64,000 nucleotides of DNA, taken from the NCBI GenBank assembly GCA_900315075.1, contig OMXV01000006.1, positions 1 to 64,000 on the forward strand, read 5' to 3'. Below the pieces are notes generated by a model that saw nothing but the letters and a program-made list of their open reading frames with translations, was not told the DNA's origin and searched no databases. Both the position numbers and the translations under genes were made by a program. Of the stretch, positions 36,902-45,842 are shown one piece after another. The DNA comes from an uncultured Prevotellaceae bacterium (GTDB taxonomy: Bacteria > Bacteroidota > Bacteroidia > Bacteroidales > Bacteroidaceae). Numbering within the stretch: the first letter of the stretch is position 1; each line of letters begins with the position of its first letter.

Positions 36902-37258
36902 CAATCCAGCATACATATTCGCAATCTCCGGCTTTATGCCTATCATGGTGTGATGCCTCAGGAACAACAGGTGGGTGGTGAATATTCCGTCAGCCTTGAG
37001 GTGTGGTTGCCATTGGATAAGGCAGCAAAAAGTGACCAGTTGGGGGATACTGTCAGTTATGCCGAACTCTATCAAGTCATTGTCCGTGAGATGAAACAAC
37101 CCTCAAAACTCCTTGAGAATGTTGCGTGGAGAATAGGTAAGGCTATCATGAGTGAGTATGCTGAAATCTCTGCAGTGGAAGTGCGGCTCACTAAACTAAA
37201 TCCACCCATGGGGGCGCAATGTGATGGTGCTGGAGTCTGTATAAAGATTGAAAATTGA
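36899..37258 (+). CDS. folB: Dihydroneopterin aldolase
   Basis: A folate pathway enzyme that converts dihydroneopterin to 6-hydroxymethyl-dihydropterin. The 119 residues are normal. Motifs: NLRLYAYHGVMPQEQQVGGEY at the N-terminus, SYAELY, LLENVAWRI and LTKLNPPMG. The ATG at 36899 lies in the heptad repeat; a TTG two codons earlier is unlikely. The last four residues (KIEN) and the stop are also encoded by a heptad-like unit, AAGATTGAAAATTGA. Confidence 0.93.
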   Translation: MQSSIHIRNLRLYAYHGVMPQEQQVGGEYSVSLEVWLPLDKAAKSDQLGDTVSYAELYQVIVREMKQPSKLLENVAWRIGKAIMSEYAEISAVEVRLTKLNPPMGAQCDGAGVCIKIEN

Positions 37259-37287
37259 ACCTTACCTCATCACCCTCTTAAATATAA

Positions 37288-39102
37288 ATGTATATGTTTA
37301 AAAAATACTTTCTTACAATAATAGTTCTTGTCTTGTCTGTCGTTTGTTCGCTTGCGGCCGACAGGAAATTTGTACTTGTCATCGATGCTGGTCATGGCGG
37401 CCATGACCCAGGGGCTATAGGTTCTGTGGCAAAAGAAAAAAACATCAACCTTGGCGTAGCATTGGCTTTCGGCAAATATGTGGAACTAAATTGCCGCGAT
37501 GTCAAGGTGGTTTACACACGTACAACAGATGTTTTTGTTCCTTTGCAGGAAAGGGCGCAAATTGCTAACCGTAACAAGGCCGACCTCTTCATCTCCATTC
37601 ATACCAATGCCTTGGAAGGTGGGAAAATTTCAAGGGGTATGGAAACTTACACCTTGGGTATGCACCGTGCTGCAGATAACCTCAATGTAGCAAAACGCGA
37701 AAACTCTGTTATTCTCATTGAGAAAAATTATAAACAGACCTATGCAGGTTTTGACCCCAAATCATCAGAAAGCTATATCTTGTTTGAATTGATGCAAGAC
37801 AAGTATATGGCCAACAGTGTGGAGTTAGCAAAGCTTATTCAAAGCGAGACTTGTTCTCATGCTGGAAGGGTGAACAAAGGTGTGCATCAAGCTGGATTCT
37901 TAGTGCTTCGAGAGACTTCTATGCCAAGTTGCTTGGTCGAATTGGGCTTTATCACAACACCCGACGAGGAGACATTCCTCAATTCTACTGAGGGGCAGGA
38001 TAAGATGGCGAAGGGTATTTACAATGCCTTTGTGAAATACAAAAATAGATACGGACTTTCGGATAATACCTCACCTTCATCATCCGACGATCAAGCTAAT
38101 CCAGCCACACCCCCTCAGAATACTGCTGCTAAACCTACTAAACATAACAGGGAGGTCGATTCTCCTTCCAATAGTAAGACATCACTGGCAGAGGCATCTA
38201 AAACTTTTGAAGGCCAAGATGCTCCTCTCACAGAGAATGTCCCACCTGTAGTGGTTGATGATACCTTGTTGATGGCACAGGTAGAATATGCTGATCCCCA
38301 ACCTGTAAGGTCGCAGATTAGAGCCAATAGTGCACCAAGCACACGTAGTGAATCTACGACTCCAGTCTCTCAGCCGAATCCTCAACCCACACCTCAGCCG
38401 CCACAGTCTTTTCCCCAACCTGAAGCAAAACCCGCTCCCCAACCTGAGGCAAAACCGACTCCCCAGCCTGAGGCAAAACCGACCCCCCAACCTGAAGCAA
38501 AACCCGTTCCTCAGCCTGAGCCAAAACCGACTCCCCAACCTGAGGCAAAACCGACTCCCCAGCCTGAGGCAAAACCGACTCCCCAACCTGAGGTAAAACC
38601 GACTCCCCAGCCTGAGCCAAAACCGACTCCCCAGCCTGAACCAAAACCGACTCCCCAGCCTGAACCAAAACCGACTCCCCAACCTGAGGTAAAAACCACT
38701 CCCCAGCCTGAGCCAAAACCTAATCCCCAGCCTGAAGCAAAACCGACTCCCCAACCTGAAGCAAAACCGACTCTTCAGCCTGAAGCAAAACCCACTCCTC
38801 AGCCTCAGCAGGAGCAAGAGGCTGGAGGACGCCCTATCTTTAAGGTGCAAATTGCTGCCACCAGTCAACAACTCCCCGTAGATGCTCCTCAATTCATGAA
38901 TGTGAAAGACATCTCTTTCTATGTTGAGAACGACATGTATAAATACACAGTAGGCGCATCACCAGATTTCGACGCTATTTCCAGTCTGAAAAACGAACTC
39001 CAGGTCAAATTCCCACAGGCTTTTATCATTGCATTTCGCGATGGCGTAAAAATAAACACTGGTGAGGCCATTAGGGAATTCAAGAAAAATAAACAAAAAT
39101 GA
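37288..39102 (+). CDS. N-acetylmuramoyl-L-alanine amidase with a 16-fold PQPEAKPT-type linker
   Basis: A cell-wall hydrolase of the Amidase_3 family, cleaving the amide between MurNAc and the stem peptide. After a signal peptide (about 1-24), the zinc site appears in VIDAGHGGHDPG, the following KEKNINLG glutamate, the SIHTNA histidine and the LVELGFITT glutamate. Residues about 375-510 are 16 imperfect eight-residue PQPE[APV]KPT units. The C-terminal 85 residues (PIFKVQIAATSQQ onward) look like a SPOR-type peptidoglycan-binding domain. The 604 residues are long because of the linker. ATG 37294 is an alternative start. The MCE gene follows 68 bases later. Confidence 0.92.
   Translation: MYMFKKYFLTIIVLVLSVVCSLAADRKFVLVIDAGHGGHDPGAIGSVAKEKNINLGVALAFGKYVELNCRDVKVVYTRTTDVFVPLQERAQIANRNKADLFISIHTNALEGGKISRGMETYTLGMHRAADNLNVAKRENSVILIEKNYKQTYAGFDPKSSESYILFELMQDKYMANSVELAKLIQSETCSHAGRVNKGVHQAGFLVLRETSMPSCLVELGFITTPDEETFLNSTEGQDKMAKGIYNAFVKYKNRYGLSDNTSPSSSDDQANPATPPQNTAAKPTKHNREVDSPSNSKTSLAEASKTFEGQDAPLTENVPPVVVDDTLLMAQVEYADPQPVRSQIRANSAPSTRSESTTPVSQPNPQPTPQPPQSFPQPEAKPAPQPEAKPTPQPEAKPTPQPEAKPVPQPEPKPTPQPEAKPTPQPEAKPTPQPEVKPTPQPEPKPTPQPEPKPTPQPEPKPTPQPEVKTTPQPEPKPNPQPEAKPTPQPEAKPTLQPEAKPTPQPQQEQEAGGRPIFKVQIAATSQQLPVDAPQFMNVKDISFYVENDMYKYTVGASPDFDAISSLKNELQVKFPQAFIIAFRDGVKINTGEAIREFKKNKQK
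38412..38805 (+). repeat. Sixteen 24-base repeats encoding PQPE[APV]KPT
   Basis: CCCCAACCTGAAGCAAAACC and variants recur every 24 bases. Substitutions change A to P or V and T to A, V or N. It encodes a stiff proline-rich spacer between the amidase and the SPOR-like domain. Confidence 0.9.
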
Positions 39103-39150
39103 TTTGATTTCTGATTGCTCTGATTATTCTGATTACTCCTAAATCTTTTA
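39103..39150 (+). repeat. GATTACTCT-type short repeat after the amidase
   Basis: Units resembling GATTGCTCT, GATTATTCT and GATTACTCC follow the amidase stop. The same words make up the inverted repeat at 45843-45893 and appear after the kinase stop near 24937. Confidence 0.65.
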
Positions 39151-39170
39151 TCCCCTTTATCCTATAGAAA

Positions 39171-40091
39171 ATGAAAGTCACAAAAGAAATAAAAATTGCG
39201 CTTGTCGCTATTATAGGAATTTTCCTGCTCTTTTTCGGTATGAATTTCCTGAAAGGTGTAAGGCTGTTTGCATCCGACAACACCTATTATATAACTTTTG
39301 ACAACGTGAAAGGGCTTACTGGGTCAAGTCCTGTCTTGGATAATGGATACAAGGTAGGAGTGGTGAAATCCATCAATTACGACTATAACAACCGTGGTAA
39401 GATAATAGTGGCTGTGGGTATAGATAAAGATGTCAAGATTCCCGTCGGAACAACGGCACAAATCAGCAGTGATCTGTTGGGAAATGTCCAAATCGACCTG
39501 CTGATGGGGCAGGGAGGTGATGGGATTGTCTCACCAGAAGGTACCATCAACGGTATGATTAATGATGGAGCTTTAGGTCAGGTGAAAGAAATGATTCCAC
39601 AATTACAGGAAATGCTACCCAAGGTGAATTCTATTTTGGAAAATGTCAATACCTTGCTTGCTGACCCTGCTATTCATGGCACGATGCACAATGTGGAGCA
39701 ATTGACCCAAAAACTCAACACCACAGCCAATGAACTGAATGCAATGATTGCACAGGTTGACAAACAAATGCCTGGACTGATGGGAAAGGCAGGCACAGTG
39801 CTCGATAATGCCAATAATACTATGGGGAAAGCTGCCACTGCTGTTGACAATCTGGCTAACCTCAACCTTGAGGGTTCGCTTGCAGAACTTGAACAGACAC
39901 TCAATAATTTGAAAACTTTTACCGATAAACTCAATGGCAATGATGGGGCTTTGTCTGCTCTGCTTAATGACAGAACACTCTATGACAACCTCAATTCTAC
40001 CATTGCCCATGCCGACTCCTTGATGGTCAACTTGAGGGAAAATCCCAAAAGATATGTGCATTTTTCTGTTTTCGGGAAAAAGAACAAATAA
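39171..40091 (+). CDS. MlaD/MCE family lipid-transport protein
   Basis: A membrane-anchored periplasmic substrate-binding component of an Mla-like phospholipid transporter. One N-terminal helix (IALVAIIGIFLLFFGMNFL, residues about 8-27) is followed by the MCE domain (about 38-118), with YYITFDNVKGLTGSSPV and ISSDLLGNVQIDL. A long helical region with many Asn/Leu/Thr residues completes the 306 residues. The Mla permease and ATPase are not in this window. Confidence 0.92.
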   Translation: MKVTKEIKIALVAIIGIFLLFFGMNFLKGVRLFASDNTYYITFDNVKGLTGSSPVLDNGYKVGVVKSINYDYNNRGKIIVAVGIDKDVKIPVGTTAQISSDLLGNVQIDLLMGQGGDGIVSPEGTINGMINDGALGQVKEMIPQLQEMLPKVNSILENVNTLLADPAIHGTMHNVEQLTQKLNTTANELNAMIAQVDKQMPGLMGKAGTVLDNANNTMGKAATAVDNLANLNLEGSLAELEQTLNNLKTFTDKLNGNDGALSALLNDRTLYDNLNSTIAHADSLMVNLRENPKRYVHFSVFGKKNK

Positions 40092-40485
40092 ATCGTAATT
40101 TAAATTTTGTCTAAATAAGTAGGTGCTAATTTATTGGTTTAATTAATTATTATAAATCGCATAATTTAAATAAGTTATAAAAGTTCATACAGTGAGGTGT
40201 GGTGTGTCTGTAAACAATTGACAAAAATCTACAACTGCCAATAAACCAAAGACTTGGAAAAATGCAAATGTAAAGATTTTTTCATTTTTACATCCCCTAT
40301 ACTAAAATGCGATGATAAAGCATTTTACACCGTTTCGCTCATGAAGACGTAAAATTGGGATTTGTATATCCCAAAAAATATTACGATATTTGCATTCGAT
40401 TTTAGAAGTTATCTAATAAGATTTGAAGTATAAGCCTTAATAGTAGAAGACCTAATCGCTTCGATACAGTCGCAGATACTAAACA
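40092..40485 (+). promoter_or_regulatory. AT-rich dnaA leader with hairpins
   Basis: A 394-base gap with no ORF. One hairpin is TAAAATGC...GCATTTTA (40303-40327). A second is TTGGGAT...ATCCCAA (40355-40374). The second covers a candidate -33 TTTG (40361-40364), 20 bases before GATATTTG (40385-40392), a near match to the -7 consensus. A short palindrome, AAATAT...ATATTT, overlaps that -7. I see no clear TTATCCACA DnaA boxes, so I do not call an origin. Autoregulation is only a suggestion. Confidence 0.45.
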
Positions 40486-41898
40486 ATGAAAGTAAGTCCA
40501 CAACAACTCTGGGAGCATAGCCTGCAATTAATCAAGGCAAATGTGACAGAGCAGCAATATCAAACATGGTTCAAGCCCATCGTGTTTGAGTCGTACTCAC
40601 CGGCGACTCTCACGTTGTTGGTACAGGTACCCAGCCCCTTCGTGTATGAGTACTTGGAGGAAAACTTTGTGGACTTAATTAGTAAGGTGTTGACAAGATG
40701 TTTTGGGGCAAATGTCAGATTGGCTTATAGAGTCATTACCGATAAGACAAATAATAAGGATATGGTGCTGCAGTCGGATCCTTCGGTGGAGCAAATCGAC
40801 AAGCCGCAACCCCAGACTGCTGCCAACCAGCCATATGGTATTCTCGACGCGGCCAAGCCACAACAAATTGACCCACAACTCAATCCCCACCAAACTTTTG
40901 AGAATTTTATTGAGGGCGACAGTAACAAACTGCCACGCGCAGTGGGCTTGTCTATTGCTGAGCATCCTTCCACCACACAGTTCAATCCCATGTTTATATA
41001 TGGACCCTCTGGATGTGGAAAGACACACCTTATTAATGCTATAGGTGTGAGAGTGAAAAAACTCTACCATGAGAAGCGCGTGCTCTATATAAGTGCAAGG
41101 CTTTTCCAGGTACAATTCTCAAATGCTGTCCTAAACAATACGCTCAACGACTTTATTCATTTCTATCAGACCATCGATGTACTGATTGTAGATGATATTC
41201 AGGAATGGATTACTGCTCGCAAGACGCAGGACACGTTCTTCCATATCTTTGATCACCTTTATAGAATCGGGAAGAGAATCATATTGGCATGCGACCGCCC
41301 GCCAGTGGATTTGAAAGGGATGAACGAGCGACTGCTCACAAGATTCAGCTGTGGACTCATAGCCGAACTTGAACGCCCCAATGTGCAATTATGCATAGAT
41401 ATCCTACATGCAAAGATTCGTCGAGACGGTCTGCATATCCCTGAGGATGTGGTTACTTTTATAGCCAATACTGCCAATGGTAGTGTGAGAGATCTTGAGG
41501 GTGTGGTCAATTCATTGATGGCTTATTCTGTGGTGTACAACCGCAATATTGATATCACCTTGGCTGAGACTGTGATGCGCAGGGCTGTCAATGTGGATAA
41601 TAAACCGCTGACTGTGGATGATATCTTAGAGCGTGTCTGTGAGCATTATCATGTGAATACAGAGGAAGTAAGTGGAAAGAGTCGTAAGCGCAGCCTTGTG
41701 GTGGCAAGACAAGTTTCCATGTATCTTGCACAGAAGCACACTAAGATGCCGGCTTCACGTATTGGCAAACTTATCGCTGGTCGCGACCACAGCACCGTGA
41801 TTCATAGTTGTGAGAAAGTGGAGGAACGCATGAAAATCGACTCCAGTTTCTGTGATGAAATCACCACCATCGAAAATTCATTTCGACTGAAAAGTTAA
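40486..41898 (+). CDS. dnaA: Chromosomal replication initiator protein DnaA
   Basis: The 470-residue AAA+ initiator. Domain I (about 1-85) opens with SPQQLWEHSLQLIK. A Gln/Pro-rich linker follows. The AAA+ region has Walker A GPSGCGKTH, Walker B VLIVDDIQ and a sensor motif LACDRPP. The C-terminal DNA-binding domain ends with the signature LIAGRDHSTVIHS. It has its own leader and a strong terminator directly after the stop. dnaN and recF are not adjacent; in Bacteroidetes dnaA often stands alone. Confidence 0.97.
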   Translation: MKVSPQQLWEHSLQLIKANVTEQQYQTWFKPIVFESYSPATLTLLVQVPSPFVYEYLEENFVDLISKVLTRCFGANVRLAYRVITDKTNNKDMVLQSDPSVEQIDKPQPQTAANQPYGILDAAKPQQIDPQLNPHQTFENFIEGDSNKLPRAVGLSIAEHPSTTQFNPMFIYGPSGCGKTHLINAIGVRVKKLYHEKRVLYISARLFQVQFSNAVLNNTLNDFIHFYQTIDVLIVDDIQEWITARKTQDTFFHIFDHLYRIGKRIILACDRPPVDLKGMNERLLTRFSCGLIAELERPNVQLCIDILHAKIRRDGLHIPEDVVTFIANTANGSVRDLEGVVNSLMAYSVVYNRNIDITLAETVMRRAVNVDNKPLTVDDILERVCEHYHVNTEEVSGKSRKRSLVVARQVSMYLAQKHTKMPASRIGKLIAGRDHSTVIHSCEKVEERMKIDSSFCDEITTIENSFRLKS

Positions 41899-41928
41899 TG
41901 CCTTGACATATTCAAGGCATTTTTTTTT
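41899..41928 (+). terminator. Rho-independent terminator after dnaA
   Basis: TGCCTTGA (41899-41906), a 5-base loop and TCAAGGCA (41912-41919) form a perfect stem followed by nine T. It starts one base after the dnaA stop. Confidence 0.95.
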
Positions 41929-41999
41929 GCATATACTCGGTGATAATTTTTTTTTCAATTTATGACTATATTATCAACGTAACCTAAAATATAAGAATA

Positions 42000-42542
42000 A
42001 TGAAGAAACCAATCCTTTATTTCGACATGGACAATGTCCTTGTTAATTTCAAGAGTGGCATCGATGCCACAAACACCGACGTGTTGGCACAATATGCAGA
42101 TGATGGAAAAGGGAACCCCCATTATGACGATATACCTGGCATATTTGCCAAGATGCTGCCTGTGGATGGTGCTGTAGATGCTGTCAAAGCATTGTACGAA
42201 TATTTCGACTGCTACATCCTTTCTACGTCTCCATGGAAAAATCCGACAGCGCTGAACGAGAAGTTGGACTGGGTGAAACGCTATTTCGATAACACTGTGC
42301 CTGTCATACAACTGAAGCCAGGAGAAACCAACTGCGGCAATCCCTTCTACAAGAAGGTCATCTTTACACACAACAAAGACCTCTGCCTTCAAGAGGGGGC
42401 ATGGCTCATTGACGACCGTATTAAAAACGGTGCATCTGAGTTTGGTGAGCGACACATCCTTTTCCTGTCGGAAAAATTCCCAGACTGGCAATCGGTTGTT
42501 GACTATTTTATGAAGATGATTAAGTCTGAAAAAAATAAATAA
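42000..42542 (+). CDS. 5'(3')-deoxyribonucleotidase-type HAD phosphatase (NT5C family)
   Basis: A 180-residue HAD-fold phosphatase. Motif I is YFDMDNVLVNF (nucleophile D9, with D11), motif II is ILSTSPW, and motif III/IV is the LIDDRIKNG region. This pattern is that of the 5' nucleotidase, deoxy (pyrimidine), C-type family. It should dephosphorylate (deoxy)nucleoside monophosphates. It stands alone between the dnaA terminator and the converging thiamine operon. Confidence 0.87.
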   Translation: MKKPILYFDMDNVLVNFKSGIDATNTDVLAQYADDGKGNPHYDDIPGIFAKMLPVDGAVDAVKALYEYFDCYILSTSPWKNPTALNEKLDWVKRYFDNTVPVIQLKPGETNCGNPFYKKVIFTHNKDLCLQEGAWLIDDRIKNGASEFGERHILFLSEKFPDWQSVVDYFMKMIKSEKNK

Positions 42543-42561
42543 TCTACATAAATGCACGTCT

Positions 42562-43161
42562 CTACATTTTCATTTGCCGCTTCCACTTCAGATATCCTAT
42601 AATGGCGATGACGACATAGAGGGCGTAGAGGGAGGCTTTGAAGGGGATGTCTTTGTAGAAATAGAGGACAGTGGTCACCACATCTACAACAATCCAGATG
42701 AGCCATTGCTCTAAATATTTCCGTGCTAATGCCCAGATGCCGACAAATGAGAGGGCGGTGGTGAAAGAATCGGCCAATGGTACCTTTGAGTCGGTGAAGG
42801 TGATGAGAAACCAATATAGTGTGCCCCATGCAACCAAGGTGATGGCAGTCCAGAGCAAAGCGAGTCGTTTGGGAAAGTGGGTGATGGCATCATAGCGACG
42901 CTCTTCCTTTTTCTCTTTCTTGCTTTGACGATTTTTTCTCACCCAATGGAAGTAACCATAGACAGTCATTGTAAGATAGTAGAACTCCATGCCACAGTCG
43001 GCATAGAGTCCTTTTTGATAGTATAGTATGATTCCAAGGCTCTGCATGAGGAATCCCACAGCCCAGAGCCAGATACTTGCACGATACTCGAGCAGGATAT
43101 ATGCCAGCCCGAGTATCGTGGTAAGTATGTCTAACCAATGGTCAGAAAGAAAAGCTATCAT
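42562..43161 (-). CDS. pnuT: PnuC-family transporter, probably thiamine-specific (PnuT)
   Basis: An inner-membrane facilitator of the PnuC family, 199 residues with about seven hydrophobic segments (for example WLDILTTILGLAYILLEY and FYYLTMTVYGYFHWV). PnuC itself carries nicotinamide riboside. A PnuC-like gene next to a TonB receptor under a TPP riboswitch has been described as a thiamine transporter, PnuT, in Bacteroidetes. The receptor gene ends 7 bases upstream, so both share the riboswitch at 45667-45737. The assignment to thiamine rests on this context rather than on residues I can check. Confidence 0.85.
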   Translation of the reverse strand: MIAFLSDHWLDILTTILGLAYILLEYRASIWLWAVGFLMQSLGIILYYQKGLYADCGMEFYYLTMTVYGYFHWVRKNRQSKKEKKEERRYDAITHFPKRLALLWTAITLVAWGTLYWFLITFTDSKVPLADSFTTALSFVGIWALARKYLEQWLIWIVVDVVTTVLYFYKDIPFKASLYALYVVIAIIGYLKWKRQMKM

Positions 43162-43168
43162 AATATAC

Positions 43169-45601
43169 TTAGAAGCGTAATGTGATGCTCGACATGACAG
43201 TCGTGCCGCTCATGGGGATGAAGCCTATCTGATAGTAGCGGTTGTCGTTGGTGTGTCCATAACTTTCGGCAATGGCAGAATACACCCAGCCTGCAGCTGC
43301 GTAGTGGCGGTTGAAGATATTGTTGACGCTCAATCCGAGGACTACTTCTTTCAGTGGGCATACTTTTGTCACTTTCGATGTATAGTTCAGTTGCAGGTTC
43401 GATGTACTGTAGCTGGGAAGTGAACGTTCTTTGTTTTCAGTGTTGTCAAGATACTGACGACTCACATAATTGGTGTGCCACACGGCTTGCCATCCATTGT
43501 GGTGCAGGGTGATGAAACCATTGAGGATGGTTGAGGGTGAGTAGGCGAGGGTGGAGTTGTCGTAGTGGAATTCGCGCAGTTCATCACCATTGCCGTCGCA
43601 GTGATATTTGGCTGCATCGGTATTTCCTGCCCAGTCGTCCCAGTCTTCTACGAATTCAGTGAAGTCCTTGATTTTATTCTGACTGATAGCTGCATTACCC
43701 TCGATGGTCAGCCATGGTGTGAGGTTGATGCCAGCGGCGATTTCCACGCCCATGCGGTAGGAGTCCTTGATATTGGAGGTCAACGATTCTCCGATATCAC
43801 TTTTGGCACCTGTCTGCACAAACTGGTCGGTGTAGTCCATATAATAGAAGTTGGCGTCGAAATGCCAGTTGTTTCCCATATATTGATAGCCAGCCTCATA
43901 GTCGAGAACCTGCTCTGCTTTTGGTGCGGGGTAGTTGCCGTTGTCGGTAAAGTTATTGCGTTCTGGCTCACGGTGACTTATTGCTGCGGAGGCATATAGG
44001 CGGTGATTGCCAAATTTGTAATTGAGACCAGCTTTCGGGTTCAGGAAATTGTATGTTTCATCGATGTCGAGGTATTGTTTGCCGTAGGTGCCGTCGCCGT
44101 TGTCGATGAATTTGTCGTTGTAGCCGTCGGTTTTGTATCCTACGTGGCGGTATTGTACATCGCCGAAAACGGTCAGGTTAGAGGTGATTTTATAGGCAGC
44201 CTTGAAATAGCCGCTATAGTCATCTTTATTCGCGCCGGAGTCGTAGTATTGGTATTTGCCATCTGAGAGCAGATGGCGGCTCAGTTCTGGATGAGCAACA
44301 TAGGTGAGGTAGCCGAAGTGGTTGCCGTCGAACCGCTGCAGGGAGACACCGCCCATGATGTCCCAGTTCTCACTCTTGTAATTGGCATTCCATACCAGTC
44401 CGTAGGTGTCTTGCTCCAGTCCCTTTTTCCTGACGAAGTCGGTCTTTTTCACGGTCTTCCCTTCGGATGTTGTATAATTTGAAAGTCCGAATTTCTTCAG
44501 TTTGTTGTTGTATCTGAATTCATTGTAGTAGCCATAGCCGTGAGTATAATGGAGGGACGCTGTGGTACTTAAATGATCGCTCACCTGCCATGTGGCAGAG
44601 AGGATGTTATGGCTCTGCCAGAAGTTGTCGGTGGCCTGGCGCCACAGACGGCCGTCGTTCAGCATATATCGCTCGGTGAGGTAATTGCCGTGGGCATCCT
44701 TGGCGAAGGAGCCGTTGACATCATACATCATCGTTTCATAGAGGGTGTTGTATTTACCCAAACCAGCATTGTAGAGGTCTTTGTAGGTGCGTATGCCTGT
44801 ATGCTCACCGTATGTACCATCCATAATCGAGAGGTCGTTGTCGCCGGCGGTCACGCCATTCCATGCTTGACCGGTCTTCTCAAAGTTGCCAAAATTGTTA
44901 TACCTGAGGATGAACTTGTCTGTCATGTAACGGATACTGCCATAGTAGCTTCCGGAGCGTCCTGCTGTGCCATGGATGAAGCCGTCGGTATTGGTTTCAT
45001 GGTAGGCGATGTCGGCAACAACGTGGTTCCAGAGCAGACCTGTGGAAAAGTTTCCTCCCACATTGAAGGTGTTGTAGGAACCATAACTGGCACTCAGCTC
45101 TCCTGTGGGACTTAGTGGCGCTGCTTTAGACGAAAGTGAGATACTGCCACCGAAGGCACCGTCGCCATTGGTCGATGATCCCACACCTCGTTGCACCTGT
45201 ACGCTTCCGAGCAGTGAACCATAACTGTTCATATTGGCCCAGAACACACATTGGTCCTCGGGGGAATTGAGGGGAACACCGTCGAGGGTGACATTGATAC
45301 GGGAGTCGCCAGCTCCGCGAATACGCATGTAGGTGGTTCCAGTTCCAAGACCGTTTTCACTCCATGCCAATACGCCGGGAGTCTGTGAGAATAGGAACGG
45401 AAGTTCTTTGCCTGTCTTTGAAAATTCCTGTAGCTCGGCTTTTTTGAGTTGTGTCACGGCGTATGGGGCATCTTGCTGTGCGCGTACGCCTTTTACCACT
45501 ACCTCGTTCAGTTTTTCCAACTGCAAAGAATCTACGTCCTGTGCCTGTGCTACCGTCAGGGTCAGCAGGCAAATCATTGTTAAGTAAAATCGGTTTGTCA
45601 T
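43169..45601 (-). CDS. TonB-dependent outer-membrane receptor for thiamine (OMR1-like)
   Basis: An 810-residue TonB-dependent receptor. A signal peptide ends near TVAQAQ. The plug domain starts LNEVVVKGVRA and includes the TPGVLAWSENGLGTGTTYMRI and RINVTLDGVPLNSPEDQ motifs. The beta barrel runs from about residue 170 to the end. The TPP riboswitch in its leader indicates a thiamine-related ligand. No SusD partner is present, which fits a vitamin rather than a glycan receptor. The TonB protein at 16854 could energise it. Confidence 0.92.
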   Translation of the reverse strand: MTNRFYLTMICLLTLTVAQAQDVDSLQLEKLNEVVVKGVRAQQDAPYAVTQLKKAELQEFSKTGKELPFLFSQTPGVLAWSENGLGTGTTYMRIRGAGDSRINVTLDGVPLNSPEDQCVFWANMNSYGSLLGSVQVQRGVGSSTNGDGAFGGSISLSSKAAPLSPTGELSASYGSYNTFNVGGNFSTGLLWNHVVADIAYHETNTDGFIHGTAGRSGSYYGSIRYMTDKFILRYNNFGNFEKTGQAWNGVTAGDNDLSIMDGTYGEHTGIRTYKDLYNAGLGKYNTLYETMMYDVNGSFAKDAHGNYLTERYMLNDGRLWRQATDNFWQSHNILSATWQVSDHLSTTASLHYTHGYGYYNEFRYNNKLKKFGLSNYTTSEGKTVKKTDFVRKKGLEQDTYGLVWNANYKSENWDIMGGVSLQRFDGNHFGYLTYVAHPELSRHLLSDGKYQYYDSGANKDDYSGYFKAAYKITSNLTVFGDVQYRHVGYKTDGYNDKFIDNGDGTYGKQYLDIDETYNFLNPKAGLNYKFGNHRLYASAAISHREPERNNFTDNGNYPAPKAEQVLDYEAGYQYMGNNWHFDANFYYMDYTDQFVQTGAKSDIGESLTSNIKDSYRMGVEIAAGINLTPWLTIEGNAAISQNKIKDFTEFVEDWDDWAGNTDAAKYHCDGNGDELREFHYDNSTLAYSPSTILNGFITLHHNGWQAVWHTNYVSRQYLDNTENKERSLPSYSTSNLQLNYTSKVTKVCPLKEVVLGLSVNNIFNRHYAAAGWVYSAIAESYGHTNDNRYYQIGFIPMSGTTVMSSITLRF

Positions 45602-45666
45602 ACCTTATTATACGGTTTTTCCGTGGGTTGGCCCACGATGATACAATAAGGGGGTGGAGAGAAAAA

Positions 45667-45737
45667 ATTCCTACGCCGGCATTACCCGGTTCAGGTGTGA
45701 GGGTATCATCTCAGCCCGAAATTTCGAGCACCCCTTA
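45667..45737 (-). promoter_or_regulatory. TPP riboswitch (THI element)
   Basis: On the minus strand the sequence reads AGGGGTGCTCG, then GGGCTGAGATGATACCC, ACCTGAACCGGGTAATGCC and GGCGTAGGAA. These are the conserved parts of the thiamine pyrophosphate aptamer, including CUGAGA and the ACCUGA...GGnUAAUGCC core. A hairpin with CGTGGG/CCCACG stems (about 45620-45640) lies between the aptamer and the receptor start and may be the expression platform. Confidence 0.96.
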
Positions 45738-45760
45738 ACCTACACTCTGTAAGTCGGCTG

Positions 45761-45791
45761 CAAAGGTAGTACAAGGCGGGCAAAATACAAA
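45761..45791 (-). promoter_or_regulatory. Promoter of the thiamine uptake operon
   Basis: On the minus strand TTTG (45788-45791), a 19-base spacer and TACCTTTG (45761-45768) followed by C. The riboswitch begins about 25 bases downstream. Confidence 0.85.
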
Positions 45792-45842
45792 ATAAAATGC
45801 CAAATTTATTTTATTCCCGAGCTGCTTGCTTTATCCAAAAAT

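Noticed and set aside
38182-38892. A 236-codon minus-strand frame rich in RFCLRLGS repeats
   Set aside because: It is the antisense of the PQPEAKPT repeat in the amidase gene, so its repetitive sequence follows from that repeat.
40092-40485. Chromosomal origin next to dnaA
   Set aside because: The region is AT-rich with hairpins, but I could not find DnaA boxes close to TTATCCACA. I keep it as a dnaA leader.
42562-43161. PnuC as a nicotinamide riboside transporter
   Set aside because: The family fits, but the operon is under a TPP riboswitch with a TonB receptor, so thiamine is the better guess.
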